From: Lactarius indigo
Lineage: Eukaryota > Basidiomycota > Agaricomycetes > Russulales > Russulaceae
DNA length: 64,000 nt
Assembly: GCA_025766275.1 (NCBI GenBank)
Contig: JAFKAC010000116.1
Coordinates: 62,001 to 126,000 of the forward strand
Reading direction: 5' to 3'
Shown here: positions 23,811 through 36,116 of the stretch, one piece after another
Position numbering within the stretch: the first letter of the stretch is position 1
Layout of the letters: each line of letters opens with the position of its first letter
Translations under genes and position numbers: made by a program
The notes under the pieces: model-generated
What the model was told of the DNA's origin: nothing
The model's input: only the letters and a program-made list of their open reading frames with translations
Database searches by the model: none

Positions 23811-24293
23811 TGAAGGAATCTTCGACCAGAGGAAGACGCCACTATCTCTGATACGATGGAAGGAACGTTCCACCGTGCGCGAATAGGACGAAACCCCTAG
23901 ATAATGCCCAAACACCAACACAACTCGCACAACATAAGAAGCGAGTGCAGTCAAACACCGACCCCACCACCACGAATTCCCTAACGATGGATAAACAGTA
24001 TCCACTGACCACAACTATCACAGGCTGACCAGCTCCCTGTCCAGTGGACGTTCAAGACAGACGACAAACAGGCAGTCCCCGCCCCTCTTGTTATCGAAGT
24101 GGATCGACACGCTCACCTAACGTCGACGCCCTCGCCATCTCTTAACGCCGCACAGCCTGACGAAGTGGGCCAACCCATCGTCACCCCTGACCACTGATAA
24201 TACGCCCAATGTCCGCACCCCAGGAAACGCAGACGTCGACCAGAAAAAGGGGCCACTCCACACTAATTCAGAAATGGACACCCTTCGCCAACA
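23811..24293 (+). other. Family D internal spacer, no gene
   Basis: About 480 bp with stops in all frames and no repeat or motif that I recognise. Confidence 0.4.
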
Positions 24294-24835
24294 CCACCTG
24301 TACGACCTAGTAGGCGCAGATGCAATATTTGCAACAAACTGACTGCACGTTCCACATTCACAGTTACTTCTTCACATGCGAATCACCATATTTCCGACGA
24401 CTTTGGAAAGTCGAGGGATCTACAGCGGAAAAGCCCATTGACCTCAGTAACGACGAGCTGATTTCAATTGGAAACGACACCACCGCGACACCATACTATG
24501 TCGCGCTCAGCAAGGTAACAACCAAGGAGTTTGAACTGCTCTTATGGGTCTTCTATAACCCAGACTACTCCGTTTACGAAGCGACTACTCGAGAATGGAC
24601 GCTAGTCCTTCGGTTAGCACAACAATGGGAGTTCCCCAGGGTCGAAGCCCTGTGCTGGAGAGAACTTCTGAACATCGGTGTATTTGCTCACTCTCCAGTT
24701 ACAGGTACCACACGGTCGATCTCCTCACACGAAACAACAGAGTTCGTCAATCCCCCCGACCACAAACGGTCTACGCACAGTCGACCACCCCCAACGAATC
24801 TGATGGGGTTCATCGCCTCTATCACCCACGCATGA
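24294..24835 (+). pseudogene. BTB/POZ-like domain captured in the LTR element
   Basis: The frame from ATG 24320 reads TDCTFHIHSYFFTCESPYFRRL, then PIDLSNDE, FELLLWVFYNPDYSVYEA, REWTLVLRLAQQWEFPRV and EALCWRELLNI. This is the order seen in mushroom-fungus BTB proteins: buried H-x-FF start, LLWVFYNP..Y, and W..VL.LA..W.F..V..L. The N-terminal strand HHLYDLVGADAIFAT is present in another frame just upstream (24291-24340); deleting one A from the AAA near 24338 joins the two. BTB domains mediate dimerisation and Cullin-3 binding in host proteins. Here the domain lies between a gag-like gene and the 3' LTR, so it was probably captured from the host. The frame is open to TGA at 24833. Confidence 0.7.
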
Positions 24836-25325
24836 TTCACACGCGACCAACCACCTCAGACTGAACCAGAACCCGAAGTACGACAGAGTCCACCAGTCAT
24901 AATTGACCTCATCGAAGATCACAACCCGACGCCAACACAAGGACAATGTAATGACCGCCGCGGCACATGAACCAACACCTACCATTGCCGCTATTGCCAC
25001 GGTGTCAGACACACCAAAGCCTTCTGTCGCCAACCCCACAGCTCGGTGCACCCCACAACGACGTTGCCCCATTCCACCTCGCCACCCCTATTACGGACTC
25101 CAGTGCACTGCATCAACTGACTCCGTCCACTAGCGCACGTACTCGTACATGGGTACGCGACTCACTCTCCCCCACCCGGGCAACCCAACCAACCACACAC
25201 CCCCGACGCCTGCCGACGCCGCACCACGATTGACAATCGACCAGCAGACGACTACGAATACCCTTACGACATCGACTGGGAAGCCGCTGATCACAGCCCC
25301 TAACTCATTCGCGGACGAATGAACC
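24836..25325 (+). pseudogene. Second zinc-knuckle frame of family D, decayed
   Basis: Contains C-x2-C-x4-H-x4-C (CRYCHGVRHTKAFC, 24986-25027) preceded by a TGA, then Ser/Pro/Thr-rich sequence and an end ..YPYDIDWEAADHSP followed by TAA close to the PPT. It looks like the remnant of the last part of a polyprotein; no RT or integrase core is present. Confidence 0.5.
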
Positions 25326-25339
25326 AAGAAAGGGGGCTA
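25326..25339 (+). promoter_or_regulatory. Polypurine tract, family D
   Basis: AAGAAAGGGGGCTA immediately before the 3' LTR. The same tract, with the preceding GAACC, stands before the family A 3' LTR (minus strand, 48019-48037). Confidence 0.8.
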
Positions 25340-25744
25340 TGTCACGATCACGTGACATCGTCACGTCACATCACATAACGTCCGTGTTCAAGTTCTGACC
25401 CTTGAAAGTCTTACAGAAGTTGTGTATCACTCAGAGCACGCCTTATGGTGCTAAGATTCTGAATCATCTACGTAGCAATCGATAGTGACGTGGCTTACAG
25501 ATAACGGTCCCTGAAAACCCCAGTATGTACGAGTATAAGATGTAGTTCATTGAGTAGCACAAACCTTGTCTACTCTTAGTTCTCGAATACCGAGTCTGTT
25601 GATCATCGAACCCTCTTGCTTGTGAACTCCCAGAGTGACACAGGAACCCCCGAAACTCGACTTACTTCAAGGAAGTAAGTCTCGACTCTACCCGCATGTC
25701 GAGCTCGGCTCCATGAAACCGTACGGTCCCTCGGAACCATAACA
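25340..25744 (+). repeat. 3' LTR of family D (405 bp)
   Basis: Partner of 18612-19016, same length, followed by the target duplication CGATG. Confidence 0.92.
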
Positions 25745-26252
25745 CGATGTCAGCTCGACTTGAGCTCAGTAGAGGTGGTAACAACTTAGCGATAGTCACA
25801 ATGACACGAAGGTCCGTGCTCTTGCCTTAGTGAATACTCGGAGGTACACCAGCAAGTCCTGCTAGTCTCAGACGTGATAAGAAAGATGAGTAGAGAAGAA
25901 GCTTGATAGAAGAGAAGGAAAGAGAAGTGATGATTCAAGAAGACCAAGATGGCGTATCTTGGTCTTCACAAGCTACCTTAAATACAAGTCGAGCAAGCTT
26001 ACAAGCGTTGCTATGAGTCACAGTATAGTAGCGTCCAACGTATTGCAGAAACAACTCGAACCCTAATACTACTAGTACCTGTACTAGTATCGAGTCATGG
26101 CATCAGTCAGCTATTGTATGCAATCACCTATCGCACCACCGTATCACTGTAAAGGCCTAAGGCCACGAGTCCGTGACTAATCTACCTTACTGCCGTAGTC
26201 ACAACTGGTACAGTAAGGGTCCGTAAGCCAGTACTTGAGTCAAAACATAACA

Positions 26253-27585
26253 TCACTTGTAGCAGTGTCAGTAGCCTTCATCACTATGCATGCCTTGGGC
26301 TTTGGACATGGTGCTGGCAGGGGGAGGGGGGTTAAGAGGGTGCAGAAGCAAGAGCAGCCAAAGCCTCATCATCAAAAAGGTTCACATTGGCAGGGGGCCT
26401 GACATCAGGTGTGTCATCCACTCTTGCAGGGGGCAAGCGCATGTCCACCTCCATCAGTTGTTTAAGAATGGCATGGGGGCCAGTGGGCAGGGCAGGGGCA
26501 GGGTCAATGATCTTGGCCACCTGGTGAGGGGGTGGGAAGTCGCCACAAACAGAGCATTGGCATGGTAAGCGAGCATTGTGTCCCATCATCTTGCATAGCA
26601 AGCAAGGGAACCAGCAGTTGCAGATACCAGGTTGTTTATGGGGGCCAGCACAGAGGAAGTTGTGGTTCTTGATGTGATGGGCACCCCCACAATGAACACA
26701 GCAGTTCTTCCTGTTCCACTTGCAGGTGGGGGCATTCAAGACGTGTCCCATCTTGAAGCACTGCCCACACTGCTTGGGTCAGGGCGAGTTGCCAGCAAAA
26801 ACAAATGTGACCCCATAACTGAACATCAAGATGCCCACCTCAATGGCCTGCATAGTGATGGATTTGATGGGGTTGATATAGGTGAAGACCACCATGGAGG
26901 TGGCCAACTTGATCTTTGTCAAATCATTTATCCAGTATGGACGTTGAATGATCTGGATGTTTTCAAAACAGGGGTTACATGTGAGTTTATTGTACAGAGC
27001 ATCCTCATCATGGAAAAATCCATCTTGATTGGCAATGACAACATTGCAAAGCTGGGCCCAGCACCATCCATCAGATGGGACAAGCATGGATCTGGGGAAA
27101 GGCTGACAGAGAAGTTTGGAGAAAGTGAGGATGCATTCCATGGGCACTTTCCTAATAAGCGTATAGATGTAATTGCCAGTTTTGGTGACCTCCCACGACC
27201 AGGCACCAGAGGGCAGGCAGATAGGGTTGGAAGTTTGGCATTCAATGGCCATGTGTATGCCATGCATGATATGGCCTGGGTTTGTAGCATGTAATGCCAC
27301 TTCTGCAATGTTGTCATCAAGACTGCCATAATGAACAACGACCACCTTCATGATGTTGCAAGAAGTGGGAGAAGTGGATGATTTCTGGGTCCCTGCAGAG
27401 GTGCGTCCCTGGGTGCTGGCATGGGCCTTTGCCAGGGTGGCCAATGCAACCTGCTGCAAAACCACCTTCACCACCATCACCAAGTATAAGGGTCCGTGTC
27501 TGCCAATGCTGATGAACCCATTGTTCACAGCTACTGTATGTAACCCAGTGTCCACCACTGCACACAGGGGAGCACTATTCAGGAC
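26253..27585 (-). pseudogene. LINE-2 ORF1 fragment with CCHC knuckles
   Basis: Minus-strand frame parallel to LINE-1 38010-36740: VAVNNGFISIGRHGPLY, VVVHYGSLDDN, then CGQCFKMGHVLNAPTCKW and CCVHCGGAHHIKNHNFLC zinc-knuckle repeats, ending NLFDDEALAALASAPS. A TGA at 26779-26781 replaces the Arg of LINE-1 SPRPKQC. At 27578-27585 it is cut by the hAT element; the remaining upstream part resumes at 45964 in frame. Confidence 0.88.
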
Positions 27586-27725
27586 TAGTGTTGTGGGGCT
27601 TGAAGAGCCCGAGCCAGTCCAAGTCTGAGCCATGCGAGCCCATTTTGCAGGCTTGCAAACAGAGCTGAGCCCCAGCTAAATTTGTGGCTAATTTTCTCCA
27701 AGCCAACAGCTCGAGCCAGCTAAGT
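27586..27725 (+). repeat. hAT left end and subterminal GAGCC/AGCTC motifs
   Basis: TIR TAGTGTTGTGGGG followed by repeated gagcc/cagctc words (agagcccgagcc, gagctgagcc, ctcgagccagc). The other end (45800-45963) is rich in agctg/cagct words. Confidence 0.65.
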
Positions 27726-27961
27726 CGCAAAAAATATACTACAGCCCCACAATTCACAAAAGTTCTGAGCACAATGGGATACAGAAAGTACAGAGGAAGG
27801 ATACAACATGTAAAGTATATATCTATCCAATGCCAGAACACATATTAACATGTCAACAACGGCCTTGTGATCACCCAAACATTTGTTGGGTGTCCAGACA
27901 AACGTAAACTGCACAACACACCGTCAACGATGGCCAAGTGACAATTATGTTCAACTCACAT

Positions 27962-29014
27962 TCAGCCGCTGCATGGCAAGGGGCAGTTAGCAGGGGGGGT
28001 AAGTTTGCTGAATGAAGGCAATATGGTAACAGGGTTTGACATGACACAGTCAGAACTGTGAGCCAAGCATTGCATGAGGAGAGAGTGGAGGTAGTTGTAC
28101 TGTGGCTTCTCATCAAAGCCGAGGGATTGAATATGCTGTCTAAAAGCGACAAAGGGTGCAGGTAGGCCTTGGCAAAGAGTTTTGCTCAAGGTGATCTTCA
28201 TCTTGAGAATGGATGCTCCATACTTCTCAATGGAGTATCCCTTGATGATGTCCTGCCAAGGTAAGCGACCACGACATAGGTATACTATACTATACACAAG
28301 TGATTCAAGATCATCGCAGCATGATTGCGTCCATCCTGAATGGCTGTTGATTGAGGTAAAGGTGATGGTGCCTACGGTCTTGAGTCCAGAAACCAGTGGA
28401 ACATGTCAATGAGTAGAGGGGTCACGAAAGAGTTGGGCCAAGCCAAAGTCAATCAGAAATACCTGGCTCAGCTCGCCAATTCCTGTCATGAAGTTTGCAG
28501 GTTTGACATCTCGATGGATGTAGCTTTGTTCATGTAATGATTTGAGACATGAAAGCTGTAAAAGAATAGGTATATGAGATAAATGTCCAGGAGTGTGAAA
28601 CGGGTGGATAATACCATTTGATCAGCATATGAGAATACTGAGTTGATGTGGTGGCACTTGGATATCACCTCTTCTACTGTAAGGTTGAGGCGATTGAGTA
28701 CCATCATGTGGTAGGGGACCTCTCTGCCATACCAATGAATGGTAGGGATTCCTGACATGCCAGAGAGGGCCTTGTAGACACTATGTTCGTGAGAAAGCCT
28801 AGGAGTTTGTGTTTGGATAGGTTCAAGTTTTAGGGCAATGTCCTGCCCAGTTTTGATATCCTGTCCCAGATAGACATCCCCTAGAGGGTTGAGAAAAATC
28901 AAAGGGCCTGAATCAGAATGGCTCACCAGAGGTGCCAGAGCCCAGTAACATCCCCACTCTATACCTTCCATGTACACGAACTATGCTGGGCTGCTGCCTA
29001 TTTAGACGTGTCAT
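27962..29014 (-). pseudogene. CK1-like protein kinase, one in-frame stop
   Basis: Three exons, 28927-29014, 28615-28880 and 27962-28555 (introns 46 and 59 bp), give about 315 codons starting MTRLNRQQPSIVRVHGRYRV. Kinase landmarks are all present: glycine loop LLGSGTSGDVYLG, lysine in IALKLE, YIHRDVKPANFM, LIDFGLAQLFRD, the casein-kinase-1 hallmark TSINSHSGWTQS, DDLESL, and FDEKPQYNYLHSLL. A TGA at 28406-28408 interrupts the segment between DFG and the substrate loop (DPSTH-stop-HVPL), so the full kinase is not made unless read through; every other position stays in frame. It lies between the hAT transposase and the 3' TIR in the same orientation, so it is internal cargo, presumably of host origin. 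Confidence 0.85.
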
Positions 29015-29299
29015 GAGGTGTTCATTTGAATCCAACATGGGGACGGAGATTTGGGTTGACCAATTATATCCCAGAAATATAAATCAAAAAAGACAAGGAT
29101 TCTAGTCTGAGAGTGTGAGGGGGTGAAAATGGGAGAGAATGGAACAGTGTGTGCTAGTTAGTTAGAACTCCAACAGGACATTCCCACAGTTTTTCCAACA
29201 ATGAGAGCATGTAATGGATGATTTCAGAGTGTATTGAAGTACATGGAAGTATTGGGAATCAGGAACATGTGAGGTGTCTGATATAACAAAAATGAATAC

Positions 29300-31753
29300 C
29301 TAGAGTTCATTATCATAGTTCTTCATATCATCACCAAGTAGCTCATCTCTCACTGTTTCAATGTCCTCACCCAACAAAGAATCAAGCATAATTGCTGGCT
29401 CTTCCTCCATCCTGGTCCCTCCCAGCATCACAGCTTCCAGGGTCTTCCAACTGGCCATGAAGTCTAGATGCTGCTTCTTCAGCAGGAACTTAAGCATTTG
29501 TAGAGCCTCCATTAAGGCCACACTGATCTGATTTCGTTTCTTGGTATCGGTCTCCCCAGCCAATGAAAAGACACACTCACATGGGACAGAAGATGCCTGA
29601 ATTGGAAGGTAGTCCATGGCGATAGCAAACAGGGTAGGTAGTTCTGACTTGTGGGCCTAGTATTGGTAGCACAAGTTGTAATAACGCTGCTAACTTGATT
29701 GAGGACACGGGGCTTACCTCCCAGTAGACCAGGATGTTGGTCTTGTCTGACATCAATGGACCCAAGGTGTACTTTGCAAATTCATCTTCAACACCTCCTG
29801 TTGGGTCTGAACTATTGAGTCCAGGGTAAATGGGGTGGTCCTTGAGTTGGAAGTGCGTCGACGTCTTTGTGTATGACAGAAGCTTGGGGCAAGCTTTGGT
29901 TTGTGCAGGTTGCACGATAGATGGGTCTTTTTCATGATACTTGTGCATCTAGGGCAAATAGTCAATGCAAGACATGAGAATAGGTCAAGTATTTATGAGG
30001 TCATGCATGATCTTTTTCGACCTCTCAATGTATTCTGGATCCCACTCACACTGGATCCATGAGAAGCATATGGAAGGGTTGAGAACTTTATAGCCAATTG
30101 TATTGCACGACTCAGCAACTGTGTAGTCTAGAAAACAGAGACTCACTCATGGTAATGATGTAGGCATTGGTGTCATCCATCTGCTTGTAATACTTTCATG
30201 CCCAGGCCAAACTGATCCGTGTCCAATATTGTAGTTCCTGGTGTTCCTCACCCAGTTGTTCCCACTTAGTCATGAGAAGTTTGAAACTAGTGATGCTACC
30301 GCACAAGACAGGAGTTGATTCAGACGACATAGTTTGCAGGACCATGTGTGAGGCCTCATGATTGTAAATAGGTTAACGTGACATGTGAAATGTATTTGGA
30401 GAATATACCTCTAGAACACCTTCTATGCTCTCCAGGAGCTCCCAGTCCATAGCACTTAATCTCATAGACTCAATGGGCGGTTCATTAGCAAAATACATAT
30501 CTATGGTCTTAATATCTAGAATTAGTACTGACAGACCATTATAGCATCTAAGCTCACCTTTTGAAGAAAACGGAAATGTTGGAGCATGAGGTAAATGGAA
30601 TCCCATTGAGTCTTGACATGCTGAATGAGTTGGAGTGGCGGAGCATTGCATAACTCGGGGTCATCCTTGGTACAGAGCTGGACAATCCCCACAAATGTCT
30701 GCTTTCTGGCATCCAATGCGTGTATGTAGTGGACAATATCTGCAACGTGCTTGATGGGATTGCTTTTCAGACTCCTAAGCCACACCCAACGCCCTGGTGG
30801 CTGCGATGCGATGAACGCCTCGTCGAGTTCAGGCCCTGTTTGATGACAAGGGGAAATAGGGTCAAATTCGTCGTCGTCATCACCATCCAAACCATTGCTG
30901 TCCAGGTATTTCTTGCTGACTCAAGTACTTGTGGTGATGATGTGGGCAGAGCAGATGTTGATGACATGGGGGTAGCACATGATATGGTTATTGAGATGAT
31001 TGAATGCGATGTCACGCTCATTGACAAGTAATTCCTGCAACTCTTTCATAGCAGCCGCATTATTTGAGGCGTTGTCAAGAGTGAAATGGCCAATCTATGG
31101 TTTTCAGTAAGGTTCTTGGTATCAAGACACAGTTACATACCTTTGATGTAATATTGGTGCGATCCATGAGAGACAAGATGGCACTAGCAATATTTTTACC
31201 CATATGTGCACCCATGAGGTGGTGAAAGCCAATTAGAGTGGCTTTCAGAGAGAGATTGTTATTAGCGTCCCGAGCAATCCAGTGTGATGTTACAGCGAGA
31301 TATGGGGATAAGGATGCACTTGACCAGATATCCATGGTGAAACTTATCCGACCACATGATGCCTTGCTGTTACAGGTCAATACAACATCGTCAATGCTCC
31401 TGGTACCAAGGAGATGACTTACAGCAAATTTGTCATGCAATTCTGTGAAGGCTTTCCCCCATTCAATGGTGATTTGTTCACATATCATGTCATGATGTGG
31501 GACATGTTCAAGTTCAGGTCAGAGAAGCCAGCAGATATCATGAAATTCAGGGCAATTGACTACATGAAGTGACTGGGTTCAAGAAGATAAGATAAGACAC
31601 AAGTCAAGTAGGGTGATGCTCACCTGGTTATCTGCAATGATGAAGTGAACAAGATATTGGATGAACACGTCATAACTGTACTCAGGAAGCCTATGCCCAG
31701 GCGAGCCTTCCTGCACAGCAGGCTTATCTTGCGCATCTAAAGACTTGTGCTTC
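29300..31753 (-). pseudogene. hAT transposase, 3' part
   Basis: Minus-strand exons in order. 31753-31625 gives LPEYSYDVFIQYLVHFIIADNQ. About 31572-31140 gives ITIEWGKAFTEL and the RNase H-like SFTMDIWSSASLSPYLAVTSHW. About 31085-30920 gives LDNASNNAAAMKELQELL and CYPHVINI. Further exons run through 30890-29750. The C-terminal hAT dimerisation block is at 29617-29300 (MDYLPIQASSVPCECVFSLAGETDTKKRNQIS). A TGA at 31519-31521 interrupts LL-stop-PELEHVPHH where family members have Arg. The 5' part is beyond the LINE at 41657 and upward. It would have mobilised the 27586-45963 element; now probably inactive. Confidence 0.8.
31739..31753. repeat. Target duplication of LINE-1 (3' side)
   Basis: AAAGACTTGTGCTTC, identical to 41657-41671. 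Confidence 0.95.
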
Positions 31754-32048
31754 TTTTTTTTTTTTTTTTTTGATCAATATTTATTCTGGGATGCGTAAAG
31801 TGAGTTACAGACCAGTCACAGCAGAGTGAAGCCGTATTTAAGAAACACATTAGTCCAAAGAGGTGCCCCCGAGAAATTGTAAGCACGGAACTGAAACCTC
31901 AGAGAATAATTAGAGAGAGGGCAACCACGTGGGTCACCAGGCATACAGTCACAAGCTGAAGCCGAGAAAGGATATATATGCGGTGCGAGGACCGCCAGTT
32001 AGATAGTCCGAAGACAAAAGAGGAAACCAAACCTCAGTGTGTACCTAC

Positions 32049-35000
32049 CTAGTCGGGTTCAGGGGGCACGGGTAAAGGGGGACCGGATTCCAGCTTGGAG
32101 AGCGCACGAGTCTGGTCGAAGAAGGCTAGAAGTTTCCCTACGCCCCGCTTCTCGGATAGGAGAGCAGTGAATGGGTAGAGAGGGGGCATAGGGGGGATCG
32201 CAAACCGGAGTATGCCGGTGTCGATGCGGTCTTGGAGGTAGCGCGGGCAGTGGTGTATGATGTGCTCCGCAGTTCGAAGAGCCTTGCCACAAGGGCAAGA
32301 TTTGTTTTCGGGGGGGTCGTTGGGGTGGAAGCGGTGAACGTAGGAGCCAGTGAAGGCATGGTCAGTTGCCACTTGCATGAGGGTGGATGTACTGCGCCGT
32401 GGGTGTTTGGCGCGATGATGCCCAGAGGGTTCTTTTTCAGCTGCTGTGGCCTGCAGCCAGAGGGGGTGATGGTTGGTAGGGTGGGGACGGATGATGTCGG
32501 AATGAGTGTGAGCAAAGGAAAGTGGTTCCCCAACCACGTTTAATTGGAACTGCGGGATTAGCCGCGCTTCTTGCCAGGAGGCATTCCAGCCATGAAAGGC
32601 GAGCTTGCGGGCTCAAGCCTTTTGGAATGCTGCAGAGTTGACACGATTCAGCCCATCAGGGGGATCGCGGGTGCAGGCCTTGGTCGCCAAGTCCCGTGCC
32701 CTCATCTGCCCAGCTAGGTCAGCGTCCACTGGGGTCCAGGCTAGGTGAAGTTTGAAGTGCCTATGACGCAGCGCTAAGGAAGTAAGAGACTGGTGAAACA
32801 TTAGCATGGCAGCCTGCACTGTCCGAGACCACGGGTTTTTAACCCCATGAATCGCCGAGTCAGAGTTAGTGAACAAGTAAATGATGTCCGGAGGGGGCAC
32901 CTCCTCGGTATAGTACATGGCCAGGGCCTCTGCAGCCTTCGCCAATGCAAAGCAATCGACGTCAAACTGAAGGACCCCAAAGCCCAACACCCAGCTCAGT
33001 TCCGTTAGAGCCGCCCCCCCATTGTGAAAGGTGGCTGCCGCTGCACCCACCTTGAGCTCGTCTTTGCATCCCTCGGAAGAGACACACGCCTGAGCGTGGA
33101 TGATCAACGTACTAAACCCTTCGGCAGTCCGGGCAAGGGACCGCGTCCAGTCTTTCCGCGAGATAGGGTTTCCAGCCCCTATGTGGACCACTTGCGCCGC
33201 CCAGTTGGGTACCTCCCAGGGGGCAGTGGCAGCCACATCCACACGCAGTCCATCAGATGGTACCTGCATGGCAAGAGTTTCGAGCGCCGTTGGAGGACGC
33301 CAGCGTCACCCAGGCGCGACGCGTGAACCTGGGACCACCTGTGGGAAGTCCCCCTGGCTCGGGACATACCACTCTGGCCTGAGACGGCACAAGAGTTGGG
33401 ACGCCCGAGGTAGCCTGTAAAGCCGCAACGCAGACGTGTGAGTAAGTTGCTCCACCCACTGGCGCATGGGCATCATGTGGGTGAAGACAAGGAGCGAGGC
33501 ACGGGGCGCCATGTGAAAGGACCCTGTGACCACCTTTACCATCTCGTTCTGCACGACCTGCAGCTTCCGAATGAGCTTCGCTACTCCTTTGGACTTAAAC
33601 CAGAGCTGGCAGCCATAGGAGAGCACGGGGAGGCAGACGGTGTTGAGGACCAAACACCAGTTAGCCATGGACAGGCCCTGTATAGTGTTGCCAAGGATCA
33701 TCAACACCCGTATCGAGGCGCGTGCCCTGTTGCACATGATGTCCACATGTGGCTCCCAATTAAGGTGACGGTGGAAGAAGAACCCAAGGTACCTCAGGGT
33801 TTCTGCCGGCCGCACTACGTACTCTGACCCGTCCACAGGCAGGGACAGGCCAGTCGGGGGAGGGATGGGGTTCTGCTCCCACGGATGTTGGAAAAACATG
33901 AGCTCCGTCTTTTCCGGCTCAATGGCCAGGCCAGACAAGCGAAGCAGTTCTTCGCACACCGAGTACCTGGCTCGCAGAAGGGTAGTAACCCCCTCCCACG
34001 TCTTGGTGCAGGCGAACAGGATGCCGTCATCCATGTACATCCCCAAGGATGAGTTGTTCCAATTCCTCATCCTGTGTAAGAGGGGGGACATGTAGGCGAT
34101 AGAGAGCACCGGCGACAGGGGTGAACCCTGCGGCACACCCACCGGTTGCCCTTGGTCGCGTGCCAACAACCCATTGAACCGGGGCTTAACGCACCGGTCC
34201 TCCAGGAAGTGTCGCAACCATCCGACAAGTTCCAGGGCGAAGCCCATGCGTTCCACCAGCACACAAAGGTGGCCATGGTGGACGTGGTCAAAGAAGCCCT
34301 GGACATCGAATAAGAGTATCCCACACTTCAATCCGGCGCCGTGGGCAGCCTGGATGTCATGAAGCAGGGTGAGGCCCGTGTCGAGGCATGAGGAGTACAT
34401 GCGACTGCCAAACTGGTTGGTCGGGATGAGTTCCTCCGCCACCAATGCATGCTGGATGCGTTTGGCCACCACCTTCTCGAGTAGCTTGGACATGCACTCT
34501 AAGAGGGAGATGGGCTGGTGTGCTTTAGCAAGCGAGTAGTCAGGTCTGCCCGGTTTGGGTATGACCACAACCACCGTGCTCTTCCAGCGGGCCGGGTGAT
34601 AATTCTGTTGAAGGCAAGACTCGAAGAGCCACGTTAGTGTGGTCCCGATCCCCTTCCATCCTTCCACCTCTGGGTCTCCCCATGCACACTTGAGCAGGAA
34701 CCACCCGATCCCAGATTCTCCAGGGGCAGATGAGTTTGAGGCCGCATGTAGCAGCGCATCACACTCGCCCTCAGTGAGGGGATCATGCCGCCAGGTCGGC
34801 CAGGCCGGGGGGTCCGAGGGGAGGAGGGAGGGGACGTCGGCACGTGGAGCTGCAAAGAACCGCTTACCTAGAATCTCCGCCATCTTCCCGTGTTCAAATT
34901 GAAGGTCGCCGTCAGCGTCCTTCAGAGCAGGTATGCGGGTGGTGCTCCTGCCATGCCTCCAGGACGCAACCTCCCACATGTTGGAGGATGTGACGACCCT

Positions 35001-36116
35001 GTCTGCCCATGTCCGTTTGGCCTGCCGCACTGCCTTGGTGAGGCGACATGCAGTGGCTTCCCAGCGGGCTCCGTAGGAGTCAGCAACTTCCGCTGCCGCA
35101 CATGCGCACTCGGCATTCCACCAAGGTGTGGCGCGTGCGGCATTTCGTCCTTTCTGTTTCATCGTGGCACTGCAAGCCTCATTGAAGGCGTCGTAAATGC
35201 GGTCCAGCACCGTGTTGATCTCCACTGCGGAGCAGAGGGGGCCGTGAAGAACGGGGGAGCGCAACTCCATAAGGCGTCGCCATTCCGCCCATCCGTCATT
35301 GTCCAGGTCAGTCATAAAGGTGTTCATGGCATCCTCCCGGGGGCCGCGGAACCGGATGCGTGTGCACGCAAGCGTGCGGACCAGCGCATGATCCGAACCG
35401 ACTGATCCTTCCCAGTCCACCAGAGCGCCTTGGAAGGTTCCCTGAGCGACAGTGGCAAAGTTATGCCAGCAGAGGTCCAGCGTGCTGTCCCTCTGGTTCT
35501 GCGCAACCGTGCCCTGCCTCGTGGGAACCCCAGGTATATTTAATAGTTCCAGTGTCTGGACCGAGGCCCAAGACACCAGGGAAGCCGCCTGTGGTGAGGG
35601 TTGCCAGCCCACAGGTGACCACAGACGGCTGTGAATGTTGAAGTTGCCGACCAGCAGGGTCGGCACGCCATCCCACAAGAAGTCGAGCCGCATTAGCGTG
35701 GTCAACGCCGTACGGTCCTCAACATCATTGTAGAAAACAACAACGCGCCACATTTCGGGCCCCGCTCTAACGTCGACAACCAGGATGCATGGGTGTTGGG
35801 TGAGGTCAAGTCGAGCGACAACCTCAAGCCCATTAACAGCCGTGCGTTTCGAAGGGTCATGTTTGCGGGCATAAAGCATAACCTTAGCCCACTGATCGTC
35901 TGTGAAGTAGGGGTAGAGGAGGTGCCACTTGCTGTTTGCAGCACCCCCCAAGACGTCCACCCCATCCTTCGCCGCGTTCGCTCGTCCCACTCCCACCTTA
36001 CTAAACCAAGGTTCCGTGACGCACAGAAGGTCGTCCGCCATGTTCGTTTCCAGCAATGCATGCATCGCTGCGTTCCGCCTCCCCATGTTCACTGTTCCAA
36101 TGGAGAAGTTATGCAT
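32049..36116 (-). pseudogene. LINE-1 ORF2: endonuclease-RT-RNase H-zinc
   Basis: One frame of about 1356 codons with two TGA stops (33306-33308 and 32613-32615). Residues 1-230 are an endonuclease/exonuclease/phosphatase fold (FSIGTVNMGRRN, CVTEPWF, LVGNFNIHSRLW, GSDHALV). RT follows (VVVIPKPGRPDYS, PISLLECMSKLLEK, FDVQGFFDHVHH, PQGSPLSPVL, YMDD near residue 694). After the first TGA comes an RNase H-like region (FTNSDSAIHGV, LAWTPVDADLAGQ). After the second comes CPCGKALRTAEHIIHHC. The start codon at 36116 overlaps the end of ORF1 by 26 nt in another frame, suggesting termination-reinitiation. ORF2 performs target-primed reverse transcription. Confidence 0.9.

Larger units (their letters stand above)
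18612..25744 (+). mobile_element. Complete non-autonomous LTR element (family D) with BTB-like domain
   Basis: 7133 bp with two 405-bp LTRs, perfect 5-bp target duplication CGATG (18607-18611 and 25745-25749), PBS and PPT. The internal 6.3 kb holds a long frame (19215-23810) with a CCHC zinc knuckle and a weak integrase-like segment, then a BTB-like frame (24294-24835) and a second CCHC motif (24986-25027). I find no protease D-S-G, no RT YxDD and no RNase H motif. Its PBS (TAAGAGTAGAC), its PPT neighbourhood (GAACCAAGAAAGGGGGCTA) and the TGTCAC LTR start are identical to those of the family A chromovirus. It is therefore probably moved by family A enzymes (inference). Confidence 0.88.
18594..26252 (-). 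mobile_element. Solo LTR (family F) interrupted by a complete LTR element
   Basis: The two pieces 18594-18611 and 25750-26252 form a ~521-bp LTR on minus with TG..CA type ends (plus strand TGTAACG...CATAACA). It is flanked by the perfect duplication TCACT (18589-18593 and 26253-26257) inside LINE-2. The intervening 18612-25744 is a separate element with its own duplication, CGATG. Confidence 0.85.
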
